A stretch of DNA of 64,000 nucleotides from Terrirubrum flagellatum (GCF_022059845.1 NZ_CP091851.1:3162001-3226000), one strand, 5' to 3'. Shown: positions 6,509 to 15,837, numbered from the stretch's first letter. Notes: a model not told the origin generated them from the sequence alone. Numbers and translations: made by a program.

Positions 6509-9500
6509 TCGCCCGCCTCATCGCCTGGTCGGCGCGAAACATTCTGCTCGTCCTGATCGGAGCGGCTTTCGCCGTCTTCGCCGGCGTCTACGCCATCCGC
6601 ACCGCGCCGCTCGATGCAATTCCCGACCTCTCCGACGTGCAGGTGATTGTCTATACTGAATATCCGGGCCAGGGGCCGCAGGTGGTCGAGGATCAGATCA
6701 CCTATCCGCTCTCGACGGCCATGCTCACCGCGCCGAAATCGAAGGTGGTGCGCGGCTTTTCTTTCTTCGGCGCCTCTTTCGTCTATGTGATTTTCGAAGA
6801 CGGCGTCGATCCCTATTGGGCGCGCGCGCGCGTGCTCGAATATCTCAACGCCGCGGCGCGTCGCCTTCCCTCCGGCGTCACGCCGAGCCTCGGGCCGGAC
6901 GCCACCGGCGTAGGCTGGGTCTATCAATACGCGGTCATCGCCAAGAACAGGACGCTCGCCGAACTGCGCTCGTTGCAGGACTGGACGATCCGCTTCGCCG
7001 CCGCCAAAGCCGAAGGCGTGGCGGAAATCGCCAGTGTCGGCGGCTTCGTCAAGAGCTACAACATCATCGTAGATCCGCAGCGCCTGCGCGCGCTCGAAAT
7101 CCCGCTCTCGAAGGTCCGCGACGTCGTTCGCGCCAGCAACGCCGATATCGGAGGACGCACGCTCGAACTTTCCGAATTCGAGTTCATGGTGCGCGGCCGC
7201 GGCTACATCAAAAGCCCCGGAGATCTGGAGGACGTCGTCCTCAAGAATGAGGGTGGCACGCCCGTGTTGCTGCGCGACGTGGCGCGCGTCGAGATCGGCC
7301 CCGATGAACGGCGCGGCATTGCGGAGCTTAACGGCGAAGGCGAAGTCGCCAGCGCGATCGCGCTGCAGCGCTTCGGCGCCAATGCGTTGACCGTGATCGA
7401 CAACGTCAAGGCGCGGCTCGCCGAAATCACGCCGGGTCTGCCCGAGGGAACCGAGATCGTTCCCGTCTATGACCGTTCGAAGCTGATCGAGGCCGCGATC
7501 GAAACGCTGAAAAGCACGCTGATCGAAGAGAGCCTGATCGTCGCGCTCGTCTCGATTCTCTTCCTGCTCCATTTGCGCAGCGCTCTTGTCGCCATCCTGA
7601 TGCTGCCGGTCGGCGTGCTGATGGCTTTCGCCGGCATGAAGCTCATCGGCGTCGGTTCAAACATCATGAGCCTTGGCGGCGTCGCCATCGCCATCGGCGC
7701 GATGATCGATGCCGCGATCGTGATGATCGAGAACGCGCACAAACATCTCGAGCGCGCGCCGCCCGGGAAGCCGCGCCTTGACGTCCTCATCGAGGCCGCA
7801 AGCGAAGTCGGCCCGCCGCTGTTCTTCAGTCTGCTCGTGATAACCGCATCGTTCCTGCCGATCTTCACGCTGGAGGCGCAGGAGGGCCGATTGTTCGGGC
7901 CCCTCGCCCTCACAAAGACGTTCGCAATGGCGGCTGCGGCGCTTTTATCGGTTACGCTGGTTCCAGCCCTGACGATGATCTTCGTGCGCGGGCGGATCGT
8001 TCCTGAACACAAGAACCCGCTCAACCGCGCTCTGATCTGGGTCTATCGCCCCGCCATTCGGGGCGTTCTGAAAGCGAAGACGCTGACGATCCTCGTCGCT
8101 CTCGCCATTCTCGGCGCCTCGATCTGGCCGGCGACGCAAATTGGTTCGGAGTTCATGCCGGCTCTCGATGAAGGCGCATTGATGTATATGCCGACGACGC
8201 TGCCGGGTCTCTCGGTCACCAAGGCGGCCGAGCTTCTCCAGACGCAGGACAGGATCATCAAGACGTTCCCTGAAGTGGCGTTGGTCTTCGGCAAGGCGGG
8301 CCGCGCCGGCACGGCGACCGATCCCGCGCCCGTCGAGATGATGGAGACGATCATCAATCTGAAGCCGAAGTCCGAATGGCGGCCGGGCGTCACGATCGAC
8401 AGCCTCAAAGCCGAGATGGATCGCGCCCTGCAATTCCCGGGCGTCTCCAACGCCTGGACCATGCCGATCCGCGCCCGCATCGACATGCTGGCGACCGGCA
8501 TCCGGACGCCGGTCGGCGTCAAGGTCTTCGGCAAGGAGCTCGCAGAGATCGAGAAACTGTCGCGACAGATCGAGTCTGTGATCAAGGCCGTGCCCGGCAC
8601 GACCAGCGCTTACGCCGAGCGCATCATTGGCGGCTATTATCTCGACATCACTCCGGATCGCGCGGCGCTCGCCCGCTACGGTCTGATGATCGGCGACGTG
8701 CAGGACACGATCGCGATGGCGCTCGGCGGCCAGACCGTCACGACAACGGTCGAAGGGCGCGAGCGCTATGCCGTGAACATCCGTTACCCTCGCGATCTGC
8801 GCTCTTCGCCGGAGGCGATCGCAAGCGACGTGCTTGTCCCGTTGCCGTCTGGCGGCGCCGTTCCGCTCGGCGAGGTCGCCTCCATCGACCTGACGCGCGG
8901 CGCGACCTCGATTCGCACCGAGAACGGCCAGCTCGCCGCCTATATCTTCGTCGACATGACGGGACGCGATCTCGGCGGTTATGTCGCCGACGCGCGCCAC
9001 GCCGTCGCCAGCGAAGTGAAGCTGCCGCCTGGTTACTACGTATCCTGGAGCGGCCAGTTTGAATATCTCGAGCGCGCCGAGGCGCGGCTGAAAATCGTCG
9101 CGCCGGTGACGCTGATGATCATCTTCCTGCTGCTCTACCTCAACTTCCGCAGGTTGAGCGAAACCCTGATCGTGATGCTCTCCCTGCCCTTCGCGCTCGT
9201 CGGCGGGCTCTGGTTCATGTGGTGGCTGGACTTCAGCATGTCGGTCGCCGTCGCTGTCGGATTCATTGCGCTCGCCGGCGTCGCCGCGGAGACAGGCGTC
9301 GTCATGCTGATCTATCTCGATAGCGCGATGCGGGAGCTTAGGGAGCAATGCGCCGCTCAGGGGCGCCCGTTCACGCGCGCCGAACTCCATGAAGCGATCA
9401 TGATCGGCGCTGTCGAGCGCGTGCGGCCGAAGATGATGACCGTCGTCGCCATTATGGCCGGCCTCTTGCCGATTCTCTGGAGCACAGGATCCGGATCGGA

Positions 9501-9651
9501 GATCATGCAACGCGTCGCCGTGCCGATGATCGGCGGCATGGTTTCGTCGACGCTCCTGACGCTGATCGTCATTCCCGCGATTTACGGACTTATCAAAGGT
9601 TGGAGCGCCCCGATAAGACAAAGCTCACCGCAGGAGTATGCGCAATGTTGA
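6505..9651 (+). CDS. cusA: Cu(I)/Ag(I) efflux RND transporter, CusA type
   Basis: A 1048-residue, 12-TM proton-driven pump of the inner membrane. Monovalent-ion specificity is supported by conservation of the Cus three-methionine site: LMYMPTTLPG, PVEMMET and RIDMLATGIRTP align with the Met573/623/672 regions of E. coli CusA. TM4 reads AIGAMIDAAIVMIENAH, carrying the proton-relay Asp in the CusA (not CzcA) form. The N-terminus shows the HME-RND features AIPDLSDVQVIVYTEYPGQ and GPDATGVGWVYQYA. The length is that of the full family and no frameshift is seen. It overlaps cusB by 4 nt (ATGA). The pump should pair with an outer-membrane channel encoded elsewhere. Confidence 0.96.
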   Translation: MIARLIAWSARNILLVLIGAAFAVFAGVYAIRTAPLDAIPDLSDVQVIVYTEYPGQGPQVVEDQITYPLSTAMLTAPKSKVVRGFSFFGASFVYVIFEDGVDPYWARARVLEYLNAAARRLPSGVTPSLGPDATGVGWVYQYAVIAKNRTLAELRSLQDWTIRFAAAKAEGVAEIASVGGFVKSYNIIVDPQRLRALEIPLSKVRDVVRASNADIGGRTLELSEFEFMVRGRGYIKSPGDLEDVVLKNEGGTPVLLRDVARVEIGPDERRGIAELNGEGEVASAIALQRFGANALTVIDNVKARLAEITPGLPEGTEIVPVYDRSKLIEAAIETLKSTLIEESLIVALVSILFLLHLRSALVAILMLPVGVLMAFAGMKLIGVGSNIMSLGGVAIAIGAMIDAAIVMIENAHKHLERAPPGKPRLDVLIEAASEVGPPLFFSLLVITASFLPIFTLEAQEGRLFGPLALTKTFAMAAAALLSVTLVPALTMIFVRGRIVPEHKNPLNRALIWVYRPAIRGVLKAKTLTILVALAILGASIWPATQIGSEFMPALDEGALMYMPTTLPGLSVTKAAELLQTQDRIIKTFPEVALVFGKAGRAGTATDPAPVEMMETIINLKPKSEWRPGVTIDSLKAEMDRALQFPGVSNAWTMPIRARIDMLATGIRTPVGVKVFGKELAEIEKLSRQIESVIKAVPGTTSAYAERIIGGYYLDITPDRAALARYGLMIGDVQDTIAMALGGQTVTTTVEGRERYAVNIRYPRDLRSSPEAIASDVLVPLPSGGAVPLGEVASIDLTRGATSIRTENGQLAAYIFVDMTGRDLGGYVADARHAVASEVKLPPGYYVSWSGQFEYLERAEARLKIVAPVTLMIIFLLLYLNFRRLSETLIVMLSLPFALVGGLWFMWWLDFSMSVAVAVGFIALAGVAAETGVVMLIYLDSAMRELREQCAAQGRPFTRAELHEAIMIGAVERVRPKMMTVVAIMAGLLPILWSTGSGSEIMQRVAVPMIGGMVSSTLLTLIVIPAIYGLIKGWSAPIRQSSPQEYAQC

Positions 9652-9839
9652 GCTCGAAGGCGCCAAAGTCAGACTGTCCGGCGACAACGCTCACAATTCA
9701 GCTCGCGACGCTCCCGACCGCGTCAATCTGCGTCCAGACCTTTGGCTTGCCGTTGAAACAAGCGAGCGGCGTTCGGAAGCGTCCTCGCGTCGCTCGTCAC
9801 GCGTTCCTCCCGTTCGCGCCGCCGGTCCCAGCCGCATAA
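9645..9839 (+). CDS. Possible 64-residue protein overlapping the cusA end
   Basis: An ATG at 9645 lies within the last codons of cusA, nine bases after AGGAG (9632-9636), and opens a 64-codon frame. The peptide is Ala/Pro/Thr-rich with two Cys (KSDCPATTLT, ASICVQTFG) and a basic C-terminus. No family is recognised. The good ribosome-binding site and the overlap argue for translation, but composition and length argue against. It could be a residual downstream cistron. Low confidence. Confidence 0.25.
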   Translation: MLSSKAPKSDCPATTLTIQLATLPTASICVQTFGLPLKQASGVRKRPRVARHAFLPFAPPVPAA

Positions 9840-9941
9840 CTTGTTTGGCAAACGTGATCATTGCAGGTCGGCGATCGCTCGCGCGACGCGACGCCTCCCT
9901 GAGACTGCTGTAACCAACCGAAATTAAAGTTCAGCTTGATC

Positions 9942-11018
9942 TCAAGCGCTCTTGAGCAAGGGCAGCCAGGCGTCGTTGCGATTTTCACCCATCGGCAGGC
10001 ACACGCGCACGATCGTTCCCTTGCCGGGCGCCGAGCGGATGCGCAGCGTGCCGCCATGCATTTCGATCAGCGAGCGCGCAATCGCGAGGCCGAGGCCCGA
10101 GCCGCGATAGGATTTACTGTCATGGTTCTCGACCTGCTCGAACGGGCGACCGAGGCTGGCGAGCGCCTCGCGCGCCATGCCGATGCCGCTGTCCTCGACG
10201 AACAGCAGCACTTCGCTCTCGGTCTTGCGCGCGCGCAACGCGACGCGCCCGCCTTCCGGCGTAAATTTGATGGCGTTCTGCAAGAGATGCGACATCGCCT
10301 GCTGGATGGCGAGGCTGTCGATTGGAAAAGAGATGTTCTCCAGCCGCTCCGAGACGAGGGCGACGCGCTTGGCGTCGGCGTCGCCTTGCACGCGCAGCAC
10401 GGCTTCCTGAATGGATTCATCGACGCTGGTTTCTTTCCGCCGCAGCACGCGGCGTCCGGACTCGATGCGCGACATCTCAAGAATGTCGTCGACGAATTGC
10501 AGCAGGAAGAGGCCGCTCTCGCGGATATGGGTGCAATATTGCGTATGGCGGTCGTTAAGCTGACCGAACACGCCGCTGCTCATCAGTTCGGAGAATCCGA
10601 TGATGGCGTTGAGCGGCGTGCGCAGCTCATGGCTCATATTGGAGAGGAAATTCAGCTTGGCGCGATTGGCGCTTTCGGCTTCGGACTTCTGTTCGAGATA
10701 GCGTTCGGCGAGCTCCGCGAATTGCTGCGCCTGCGCTTCCAGCGCCTGACGCGAGCGCTTGAGGTCAGCGATCATTATTGTGAGGCGCTCAGATTCGCGC
10801 TGGCTCTCCTGGCGTTCAAGCGCGGTGATCCCGGCTCGCTCCTTCCGCTGCGAGAGGCTCACGGCGAGAGGCCTGACGCCTCTCAGCAGCCATCCGCTGG
10901 CGCGCAGCGAAGCGTCAACAACGGCGCCGGATACGCTTGCCGGGAATTTCAACCAAGCGACAAGATTTGCAAACGAACCTGCGTTCGCAGGCTCGCACGC
11001 CGCGCCCCCACGCGTCAT
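9942..11018 (-). CDS. Cytoplasmic sensor histidine kinase
   Basis: A 358-residue kinase. Residues about 60-120 form an Arg/Glu-rich coiled coil. The HisKA H-box is NMSHELRTPLNAIIGFSELM with phospho-acceptor His130. The HATPase domain has the N-box LLQNAIKFTPEG, the G1 box DSGIGM and the G2 box GSGLGLAI. No membrane segment strong enough to anchor it and no PAS or response-regulator domain is visible, so its signal is probably cytoplasmic or protein-borne. This resembles the PleC/DivJ-like soluble kinase class of alphaproteobacteria. No response regulator lies next to it: an orphan kinase. It runs convergent to the copper operon; a link to copper sensing is possible only by position. Confidence 0.9.
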   Translation of the reverse strand: MTRGGAACEPANAGSFANLVAWLKFPASVSGAVVDASLRASGWLLRGVRPLAVSLSQRKERAGITALERQESQRESERLTIMIADLKRSRQALEAQAQQFAELAERYLEQKSEAESANRAKLNFLSNMSHELRTPLNAIIGFSELMSSGVFGQLNDRHTQYCTHIRESGLFLLQFVDDILEMSRIESGRRVLRRKETSVDESIQEAVLRVQGDADAKRVALVSERLENISFPIDSLAIQQAMSHLLQNAIKFTPEGGRVALRARKTESEVLLFVEDSGIGMAREALASLGRPFEQVENHDSKSYRGSGLGLAIARSLIEMHGGTLRIRSAPGKGTIVRVCLPMGENRNDAWLPLLKSA

Positions 11019-11444
11019 GCGTCACACCTCGGAATCCAGTGAAGGAAACTAAACGCCGCGCTCGGATCGACGTGCCGCATCTTTCCGAATCAACAACAAT
11101 AGAATCTCAGGCCGCGAATTTGTCCATCTCTTAATGATCGCTTAACGAACTGAATCTTGCCCCTGTGACTCAAAAGACTCAGTTTAACTACCGGCCTCAC
11201 GATATCGAGACGCAGCTTTTACTCGCCTACCCCAGGGTTAAGCGAAATAGCTGGAGCCTGATCGCGGGGGCTCGTGGCGTATGCGGCCTGAGCCCTTCAT
11301 TAAGGCCCGTGATATCTGCGCGAAAAGCAGCGCAGCTCTGGCTGCGCGTTAATGGCGGCCATTCGCGCAACCCTAAAACAGGCTTTCTCAATATACGCTG
11401 ACGCGTGAGGCTGCCAATTCATCTCACTCTTGCAGACTGAAGAA
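11019..11444. other. Intergenic region without a recognisable gene
   Basis: About 430 bp between the kinase start and the 3' end of the SDR gene. Short frames on both strands have no family features or ribosome-binding sites. Base composition is more AT-rich than the flanks, and the kinase promoter should lie here. I see no tRNA cloverleaf and no strong terminator hairpin. Confidence 0.5.
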
Positions 11445-12230
11445 CTAGAATGCGTGCAACGCTCCACCATCAACGATCAGGATGTGCCCGTTCACATAAG
11501 CGGCGGCTGGCGAGGCGAGATAAGTCATCGCCCATCCGATATCGTCAGGAGAACCGAGCCGTTTCATCGGAATGCGGCCTTCGATCTTGGCGCGCCGCGC
11601 AGGATCGGTCGCCGTCGCTTTCTGGAAAACAGCCGTATCGATCCAGCCCGGCGCGACTCCATTCACACGAATATTCCTGCTCGCGAGCTCCGCGGCGAAG
11701 CTTCTGACGAGGCCGACATAGGCTGCTTTCGCCGCAGAATATCCCGCAATTTCGGGAATGCCGAGAAAGGACGCCATGGACGCGGTGAACAGAATTGATC
11801 CTTTTCCCGACTTCGCGATTTGCGGCGCGAAAGCGCGAGTGAGAGCGAAGGCGCCGCTCACATGCGTCGCCATCACGCCGTCAAAGTCGCCTTGCTCCAT
11901 CTCCGCCAACGGCTTCTTGACGGTTGATCCGGCATTGTTGACGAGAATGCTGATGGGTCCGAATTTTTCCTCGATCGAAGCGGCGAACGCCACAGCAGCG
12001 CTGGTGTGCGTGACATCGAAGGGCGCGAATGTCGCGCTGGAGCCGAGGTCGAGCGCCGCGCGCCGCAGCTTTTCCTCGTTTGTCCCGACAACAGTCACTC
12101 GCGCGCCGGCCGCGATGAAGCATCGCGCCGTCGCAAGGCCAAGCCCGCTGCCGCCGCCGGTGATTAGCGCGTGATGACCTGCTAGCCCAAAGGCCGACGC
12201 AAGCGCGCCATTGCTATCCATGACGTCCAT
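11445..12230 (-). CDS. SDR family NAD(P)-dependent oxidoreductase
   Basis: A 261-residue classical short-chain dehydrogenase. The cofactor motif is TGGGSGLGLATA (N-terminal Rossmann glycine motif), with NNAG in the middle, a catalytic Ser in FTASMASF, and Tyr/Lys in YSAAKAAY. The C-terminal PGWIDT...IPMKRLGSPDDI is typical of sugar- and polyol-oxidising SDRs. The N-terminus overlaps the end of the zinc dehydrogenase by 17 nt; an in-frame ATG at 12221 is an alternative start. It is the last gene of the sugar-acid operon running leftwards from the GntR regulator. It probably oxidises or reduces a sugar or sugar-acid intermediate; the substrate is unknown. Confidence 0.88.
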   Translation of the reverse strand: MDVMDSNGALASAFGLAGHHALITGGGSGLGLATARCFIAAGARVTVVGTNEEKLRRAALDLGSSATFAPFDVTHTSAAVAFAASIEEKFGPISILVNNAGSTVKKPLAEMEQGDFDGVMATHVSGAFALTRAFAPQIAKSGKGSILFTASMASFLGIPEIAGYSAAKAAYVGLVRSFAAELASRNIRVNGVAPGWIDTAVFQKATATDPARRAKIEGRIPMKRLGSPDDIGWAMTYLASPAAAYVNGHILIVDGGALHAF

Positions 12231-13245
12231 CGAGCTCGATCATGACTTTCGTGAAAGCCCCGGGATCTCGATCCCAATCGATCATCGCCTGCGGCGCTTC
12301 GTCGAATGAAGCGATCCGGGAAATGATGACGTCGCCGGCGCCGGAATGCGATCGGAGATAATCGATCACATGTTCGAAGTCTTCTCGCGTCGAGCCGCGG
12401 GAGCCGCGGATATCGATCTCTTTCATCAGGAAGAAGCGCGTCTCGTAGGCCACCTTCTCCTTGGCGTAGCCGACATAGACGACGCGCCCGCAAGAGGCGA
12501 CGAGGTCGATCGCCTGCTGGAAAGTCTGCGTCGCGCCGACCGCCTCGATCACCGCTTGCGGACCCATCGCGCCGCCGAATTTTGCAACCGCCGCCGCCAC
12601 ATCTTCGCGCGATGCATCCACAGCCACATCGGCGCCAAGCGCGAGCGCGCGTTCGAGCTTCGCCGCGCTGACATCCACGACGAGGGTTTCCGCGCCGCGC
12701 CGCTTCGCGCCAAGCAGAGCGCCCAACCCGATCACGCCGCATCCCAGAACGACCACCCGCTCGCCTTTCGCCACATCGGCGCGGGCGACCGCGTGGAATC
12801 CCACAGCCAGCGGCTCCACCAGAGCAAGGTCGCGCTGGCGCATTCCATCGACTGGAATCACCTTCTCGCAGGGAACACAAACGAAGCGCGCAAGCGCCCC
12901 CTCGCGCTGCACTCCCATGGTCTCGTTGTTCTTGCATGCGTTGGGCCGTCCGAGCCGGCATGCGTTGCACGCGCCACAATTAAAGTAAGGCAGGATCGTC
13001 ACGCTCTGCCCGACCGCGAGATGGCCGGGCGCGCCCTCACCCAACGCCGCGATCATGCCAGATATCTCGTGACCGGGAATACGGGGATAACTGACGAGAG
13101 GATTGAGGCCGCGAAAGCTGTTCAGGTCGGAGCCGCAATAGCCGATATAGGCGATCTCGATCATCGCTTCGCCGGAGCGCGGGCTGGGCTCCGGAATCTC
13201 ACGGAACGAAAGCCGCGACGGGCCATCGATGCTCAGGGCTCGCAT
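12214..13245 (-). CDS. Zinc-dependent alcohol/polyol dehydrogenase (MDR family)
   Basis: A 343-residue medium-chain dehydrogenase. Catalytic zinc ligands are Cys37 (GYCGSD) and His59-Glu60 (PGHE). The structural zinc site is complete, with Cys90, Cys93, Cys96 and Cys104 (NCGACNACRLGRPNAC). The NAD-binding fold shows VVVLGCGVIGLGAL. The overall pattern fits the sorbitol/L-idonate/L-galactonate dehydrogenase group. The ATG at 13245 lies 2 nt after the enolase-family stop; the frame continues open upstream but antisense to nothing conserved, so the short start is preferred. In this operon it likely oxidises a sugar acid or the product of a dehydratase step. Confidence 0.9.
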   Translation of the reverse strand: MRALSIDGPSRLSFREIPEPSPRSGEAMIEIAYIGYCGSDLNSFRGLNPLVSYPRIPGHEISGMIAALGEGAPGHLAVGQSVTILPYFNCGACNACRLGRPNACKNNETMGVQREGALARFVCVPCEKVIPVDGMRQRDLALVEPLAVGFHAVARADVAKGERVVVLGCGVIGLGALLGAKRRGAETLVVDVSAAKLERALALGADVAVDASREDVAAAVAKFGGAMGPQAVIEAVGATQTFQQAIDLVASCGRVVYVGYAKEKVAYETRFFLMKEIDIRGSRGSTREDFEHVIDYLRSHSGAGDVIISRIASFDEAPQAMIDWDRDPGAFTKVMIELDGRHG

Positions 13246-13247
13246 GA

Positions 13248-14357
13248 TCACACCATCTTCACTGTGCAGCGATCGATGTCGTCCCAATCGAGATCGACGC
13301 CAAGTCCGGGCTTCGATGGCGGCGTCGCAACACCGTCGACGATGGGCAGCGGCTGCTTCAGGCCGAAGTTGAAACCTTCGATCGGGTAAAGCAGCTCGAA
13401 GAAGTCGCAATTCTTGATCGCCGCGCAGCAATGAAGATTGACGATTTCGAGGGGGTGAAAGATCGAGGTGTGAACCTCGCAATTGACGCCGAAAGCTTCG
13501 GCGAGCCGCGCCGTCTTCATGACGCCGGTGACGCCGCCGGTCCAGGAAACGTCGGCGCGCACGCGATCGACGACGCGCGTCGAGATGCATTCGGCGATAC
13601 TGTAGGGATGCTTCGCGAGCACCTCGGTTCCGACCAGCGGGATTTCCAGCGTTCTCGCAAGTTCGCGCAGCGAATGCATATCTTCGTCATAGAGCGGCTC
13701 TTCATACCAGTAATAGTTGAGCCGTTCGAGCTCGCGACCGAAGCGGATCGCCTCGTCGAGATTATAGACCGATACGGGATCGGACATAAGCTTGAAATCG
13801 GGACCAACGGCTTCGCGCGCCAGCCGATGCGCTTCGAGATCTTGCGCGATGTCGCCGCCCGGCGTGTGCAGTTTGTAGGCTTTCAGACCTTCGCGCTTCG
13901 CGCGCAGAGCTTCGTCCGCATAGTCGGACGGCTTTCCGAGAATCATCGAGCTGCCATAGACCGGCACGCGCTCGCGATAGCCGCCGAGATATTTGTAAAG
14001 CGGCTGCCCAGCCGCCTCGGCGGACAGCAGCCAGAGACAGACATCGAAGGGGCCATAGCCGTAGATCGGCAGATGCCCCCACCAGCGATCCGCGGTGCGG
14101 AATTCATGCCATGCTTTTTCGCGGTCGCAGGGATCGCGACCGAGCATGAAGGGCCGCAGCGTATCCGCAATCAATTTGCCTGCGCCTTCAGCCGATCGGC
14201 CCGCGAACCCGAATGTCGAAGCGGACAGCCCGTCATCCGTCTTCATCGTGATGACCAGATATTCAAAATTCCCGAAATCGCCCGTCCGGAACGCGCCGGC
14301 GTCAAAATGGTCCGGCGTGCGACGGCAGCAGCGGACCTCGATCTCCGATATCTTCAT
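13248..14357 (-). CDS. Enolase-superfamily sugar-acid dehydratase with KxH motif
   Basis: A 369-residue mandelate racemase/muconate lactonizing family protein. The N-terminal capping domain is followed by a TIM barrel. On the second strand the catalytic motif is K162-L-H164 rather than the commoner K-x-K. Metal ligands are D193 (MSDP), E219 or E220 (WYEEP) and E245 (GTE). A C-terminal VHTSIFH could supply the general acid/base His. The family dehydrates or epimerises acid sugars through an enolate intermediate. It is one of two such enzymes bracketing the GntR regulator, so a pair of diastereomeric substrates or successive steps is plausible. Specificity cannot be assigned from sequence alone. 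Confidence 0.85.
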   Translation of the reverse strand: MKISEIEVRCCRRTPDHFDAGAFRTGDFGNFEYLVITMKTDDGLSASTFGFAGRSAEGAGKLIADTLRPFMLGRDPCDREKAWHEFRTADRWWGHLPIYGYGPFDVCLWLLSAEAAGQPLYKYLGGYRERVPVYGSSMILGKPSDYADEALRAKREGLKAYKLHTPGGDIAQDLEAHRLAREAVGPDFKLMSDPVSVYNLDEAIRFGRELERLNYYWYEEPLYDEDMHSLRELARTLEIPLVGTEVLAKHPYSIAECISTRVVDRVRADVSWTGGVTGVMKTARLAEAFGVNCEVHTSIFHPLEIVNLHCCAAIKNCDFFELLYPIEGFNFGLKQPLPIVDGVATPPSKPGLGVDLDWDDIDRCTVKMV

Positions 14358-14367
14358 GGCGCGCCCG

Positions 14368-15018
14368 TCAGAATTTACCGTGCTGCAAATAGGCTTCTTG
14401 CGGATCGACGCCCGCAAGAATCGCCGTGCGAACCTTGTTCTCGGTCGCGATCGCTTTCTCCGCTTCGGCGATGACATCGTCGATATGCGCTTTGGGCACG
14501 CGGATAAGGCCGTCGCGATCGCCGATCATGTAGTCGCCCGGAGCGACGACGACGTCGCCGATCTTGATATCGACTTCAATCGCGCGCGGCAGCCAGTAAC
14601 CGACGATGTCGCGCGGCGTGAAGCCCGTCGCCCAGGCTTGAAACCGCATGTCGAGCAGGAATTTCACGTCGCGCACAAAGCCGTCGATGACGCATCCGAG
14701 CACGCCCTTGTTCTTCAGCGTCTCCGCCGAGAGCTCGCCCATATTGGCGACGACGCGATCGTTGGGCTGCGACACCCAGATGTGGCCGGGCTTGGCTTTG
14801 GAAAGCAGCCCCGTCCACTCCAGGAGAGTTTGATGGGGATCCGCCTTCGGGTCGACTTTCCCGTCGATGGTGAAGGCGGGTCCGGCCATGGGTTCGTCAG
14901 GAAGAATAGGGCGCAGCGCCGAAGGCAGCGTAAAATCCCGCAACCCCATCGCGCGCATGACGTCATGCACGACTCCGGTGTAGCAGCCCGCAAGGCGAGC
15001 CGTGCGCTCATCGGTCAT
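14368..15018 (-). CDS. RraA-like aldolase/dehydratase family protein
   Basis: A 216-residue protein of the RraA/HMG aldolase (4-hydroxy-4-methyl-2-oxoglutarate/4-carboxy-4-hydroxy-2-oxoadipate aldolase) fold. The substrate/metal motif is GCVIDGFVRD, and the later PGDYMIGDRDGLIRVP is also family-typical. The ATG at 15018 is preferred over one at 15030 because GGAGC precedes it at proper spacing. Members in sugar-acid operons cleave or dehydrate 2-keto acids. Here it lies between a binding protein gene and a dehydratase gene, so it may split a 2-keto-3-deoxy acid into pyruvate and an aldehyde. An RNase-regulator role (RraA proper) is unlikely in this setting. Confidence 0.85.
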   Translation of the reverse strand: MTDERTARLAGCYTGVVHDVMRAMGLRDFTLPSALRPILPDEPMAGPAFTIDGKVDPKADPHQTLLEWTGLLSKAKPGHIWVSQPNDRVVANMGELSAETLKNKGVLGCVIDGFVRDVKFLLDMRFQAWATGFTPRDIVGYWLPRAIEVDIKIGDVVVAPGDYMIGDRDGLIRVPKAHIDDVIAEAEKAIATENKVRTAILAGVDPQEAYLQHGKF

Positions 15019-15051
15019 TGTCCGCTCCATTCTTCGCGAAGACCACCCGGT

Positions 15052-15837
15052 TCAGAAGCGCGGCAGTTCCTTGTTCACCGCGCCCATCCATTTCTGCTGC
15101 AGCGCCTGCAACTCGCCGGTCGTCCAGAGCATGAAGATTTCGGTGTTGAGCCAATGCAGCATGTCGTGCTCACCGCGCTTGAGGCCGATGCCCATAGGCG
15201 CTGACGCAACCACGAATTTCGTCTCGAGATTGGGATTGCGGCCGCTGACCGCGGCCGCGAGAGCGGCGCTGGTCACGATGCCGTCGACCTGGCCGGCAAG
15301 AAGCGCCTGCGTCGTTGACGCGTCGTCATCGTAGCGCTGAATGATCGTGCCTTCGACCGCATTCCTGGTCATGGCGATATCGTTGGTGGTGGCGCGCGTG
15401 ACGCCGACTTTCTTGCCCTTGAGATCAGCGATCGCCGGCATCGTCTTGTCCTTCGGCGCAAGCATCACCTGCTGATCGACAAAAACGGTGTTCGTGAACG
15501 CGATCGCTTTCGCTCGCTCCGCCGTGATCGAGAAAGAGTAGATGACGATATCGAGCTTGCCGCTCGTGAGATTCGGAATGCGGTTTGATGCGACGGTGTC
15601 GACGAGATTGATCTTCACGCCGAGGTCGCGCGCGATCATGCGAGCGAGTTCGACGTCATAACCCTGCGGCTGCATCTTGTCGTCCATCAGCCCGTAAGGC
15701 GGCGTGCCGAGCCCGACGCCGACATTGATCGCGCCCCGCTTGATGATGTCGTCGAGCAGGTTCTGAGCCGTGGCGGCGGCGACGCTTGTCGCTGCAATGG
15801 CCGCGCCGAACGCAAGTCTTGCAATCATTCTCAACAT
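15052..15837 (-). CDS. Polar amino-acid-type ABC transporter substrate-binding protein
   Basis: A 261-residue periplasmic binding protein. The signal peptide is MLRMIARLAFGAAIAATSVA with cleavage near TAQ|N. The mature domain has SBP family 3 features: GTPPYGLMDD, GYDVELARMIARDLG and LVDTVASNRIPNLTSGKLDI. The start at 15837 is set by GGGAGGAAAGC directly upstream. It is followed on the minus strand by the RraA-like gene and preceded by two matching permeases. Although the fold is that of amino-acid importers, every neighbouring enzyme points to acid sugars, so the ligand may be a sugar acid. Confidence 0.9.
   Translation of the reverse strand: MLRMIARLAFGAAIAATSVAAATAQNLLDDIIKRGAINVGVGLGTPPYGLMDDKMQPQGYDVELARMIARDLGVKINLVDTVASNRIPNLTSGKLDIVIYSFSITAERAKAIAFTNTVFVDQQVMLAPKDKTMPAIADLKGKKVGVTRATTNDIAMTRNAVEGTIIQRYDDDASTTQALLAGQVDGIVTSAALAAAVSGRNPNLETKFVVASAPMGIGLKRGEHDMLHWLNTEIFMLWTTGELQALQQKWMGAVNKELPRF

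Noticed and set aside
7945-9621. 558-codon antisense frame opposite cusA
   Set aside because: Low-complexity Arg/Asp/His content, no motifs, and cusA on the other strand is fully conserved.
9942-11018. CusS-type copper-sensing kinase
   Set aside because: CusS has two membrane segments and a periplasmic sensor domain; this kinase has neither, and no CusR-like regulator is adjacent.
11165-11401. 78-codon frame in the spacer before the kinase
   Set aside because: No ribosome-binding site, no recognisable residues, and a base composition unlike the coding neighbours.
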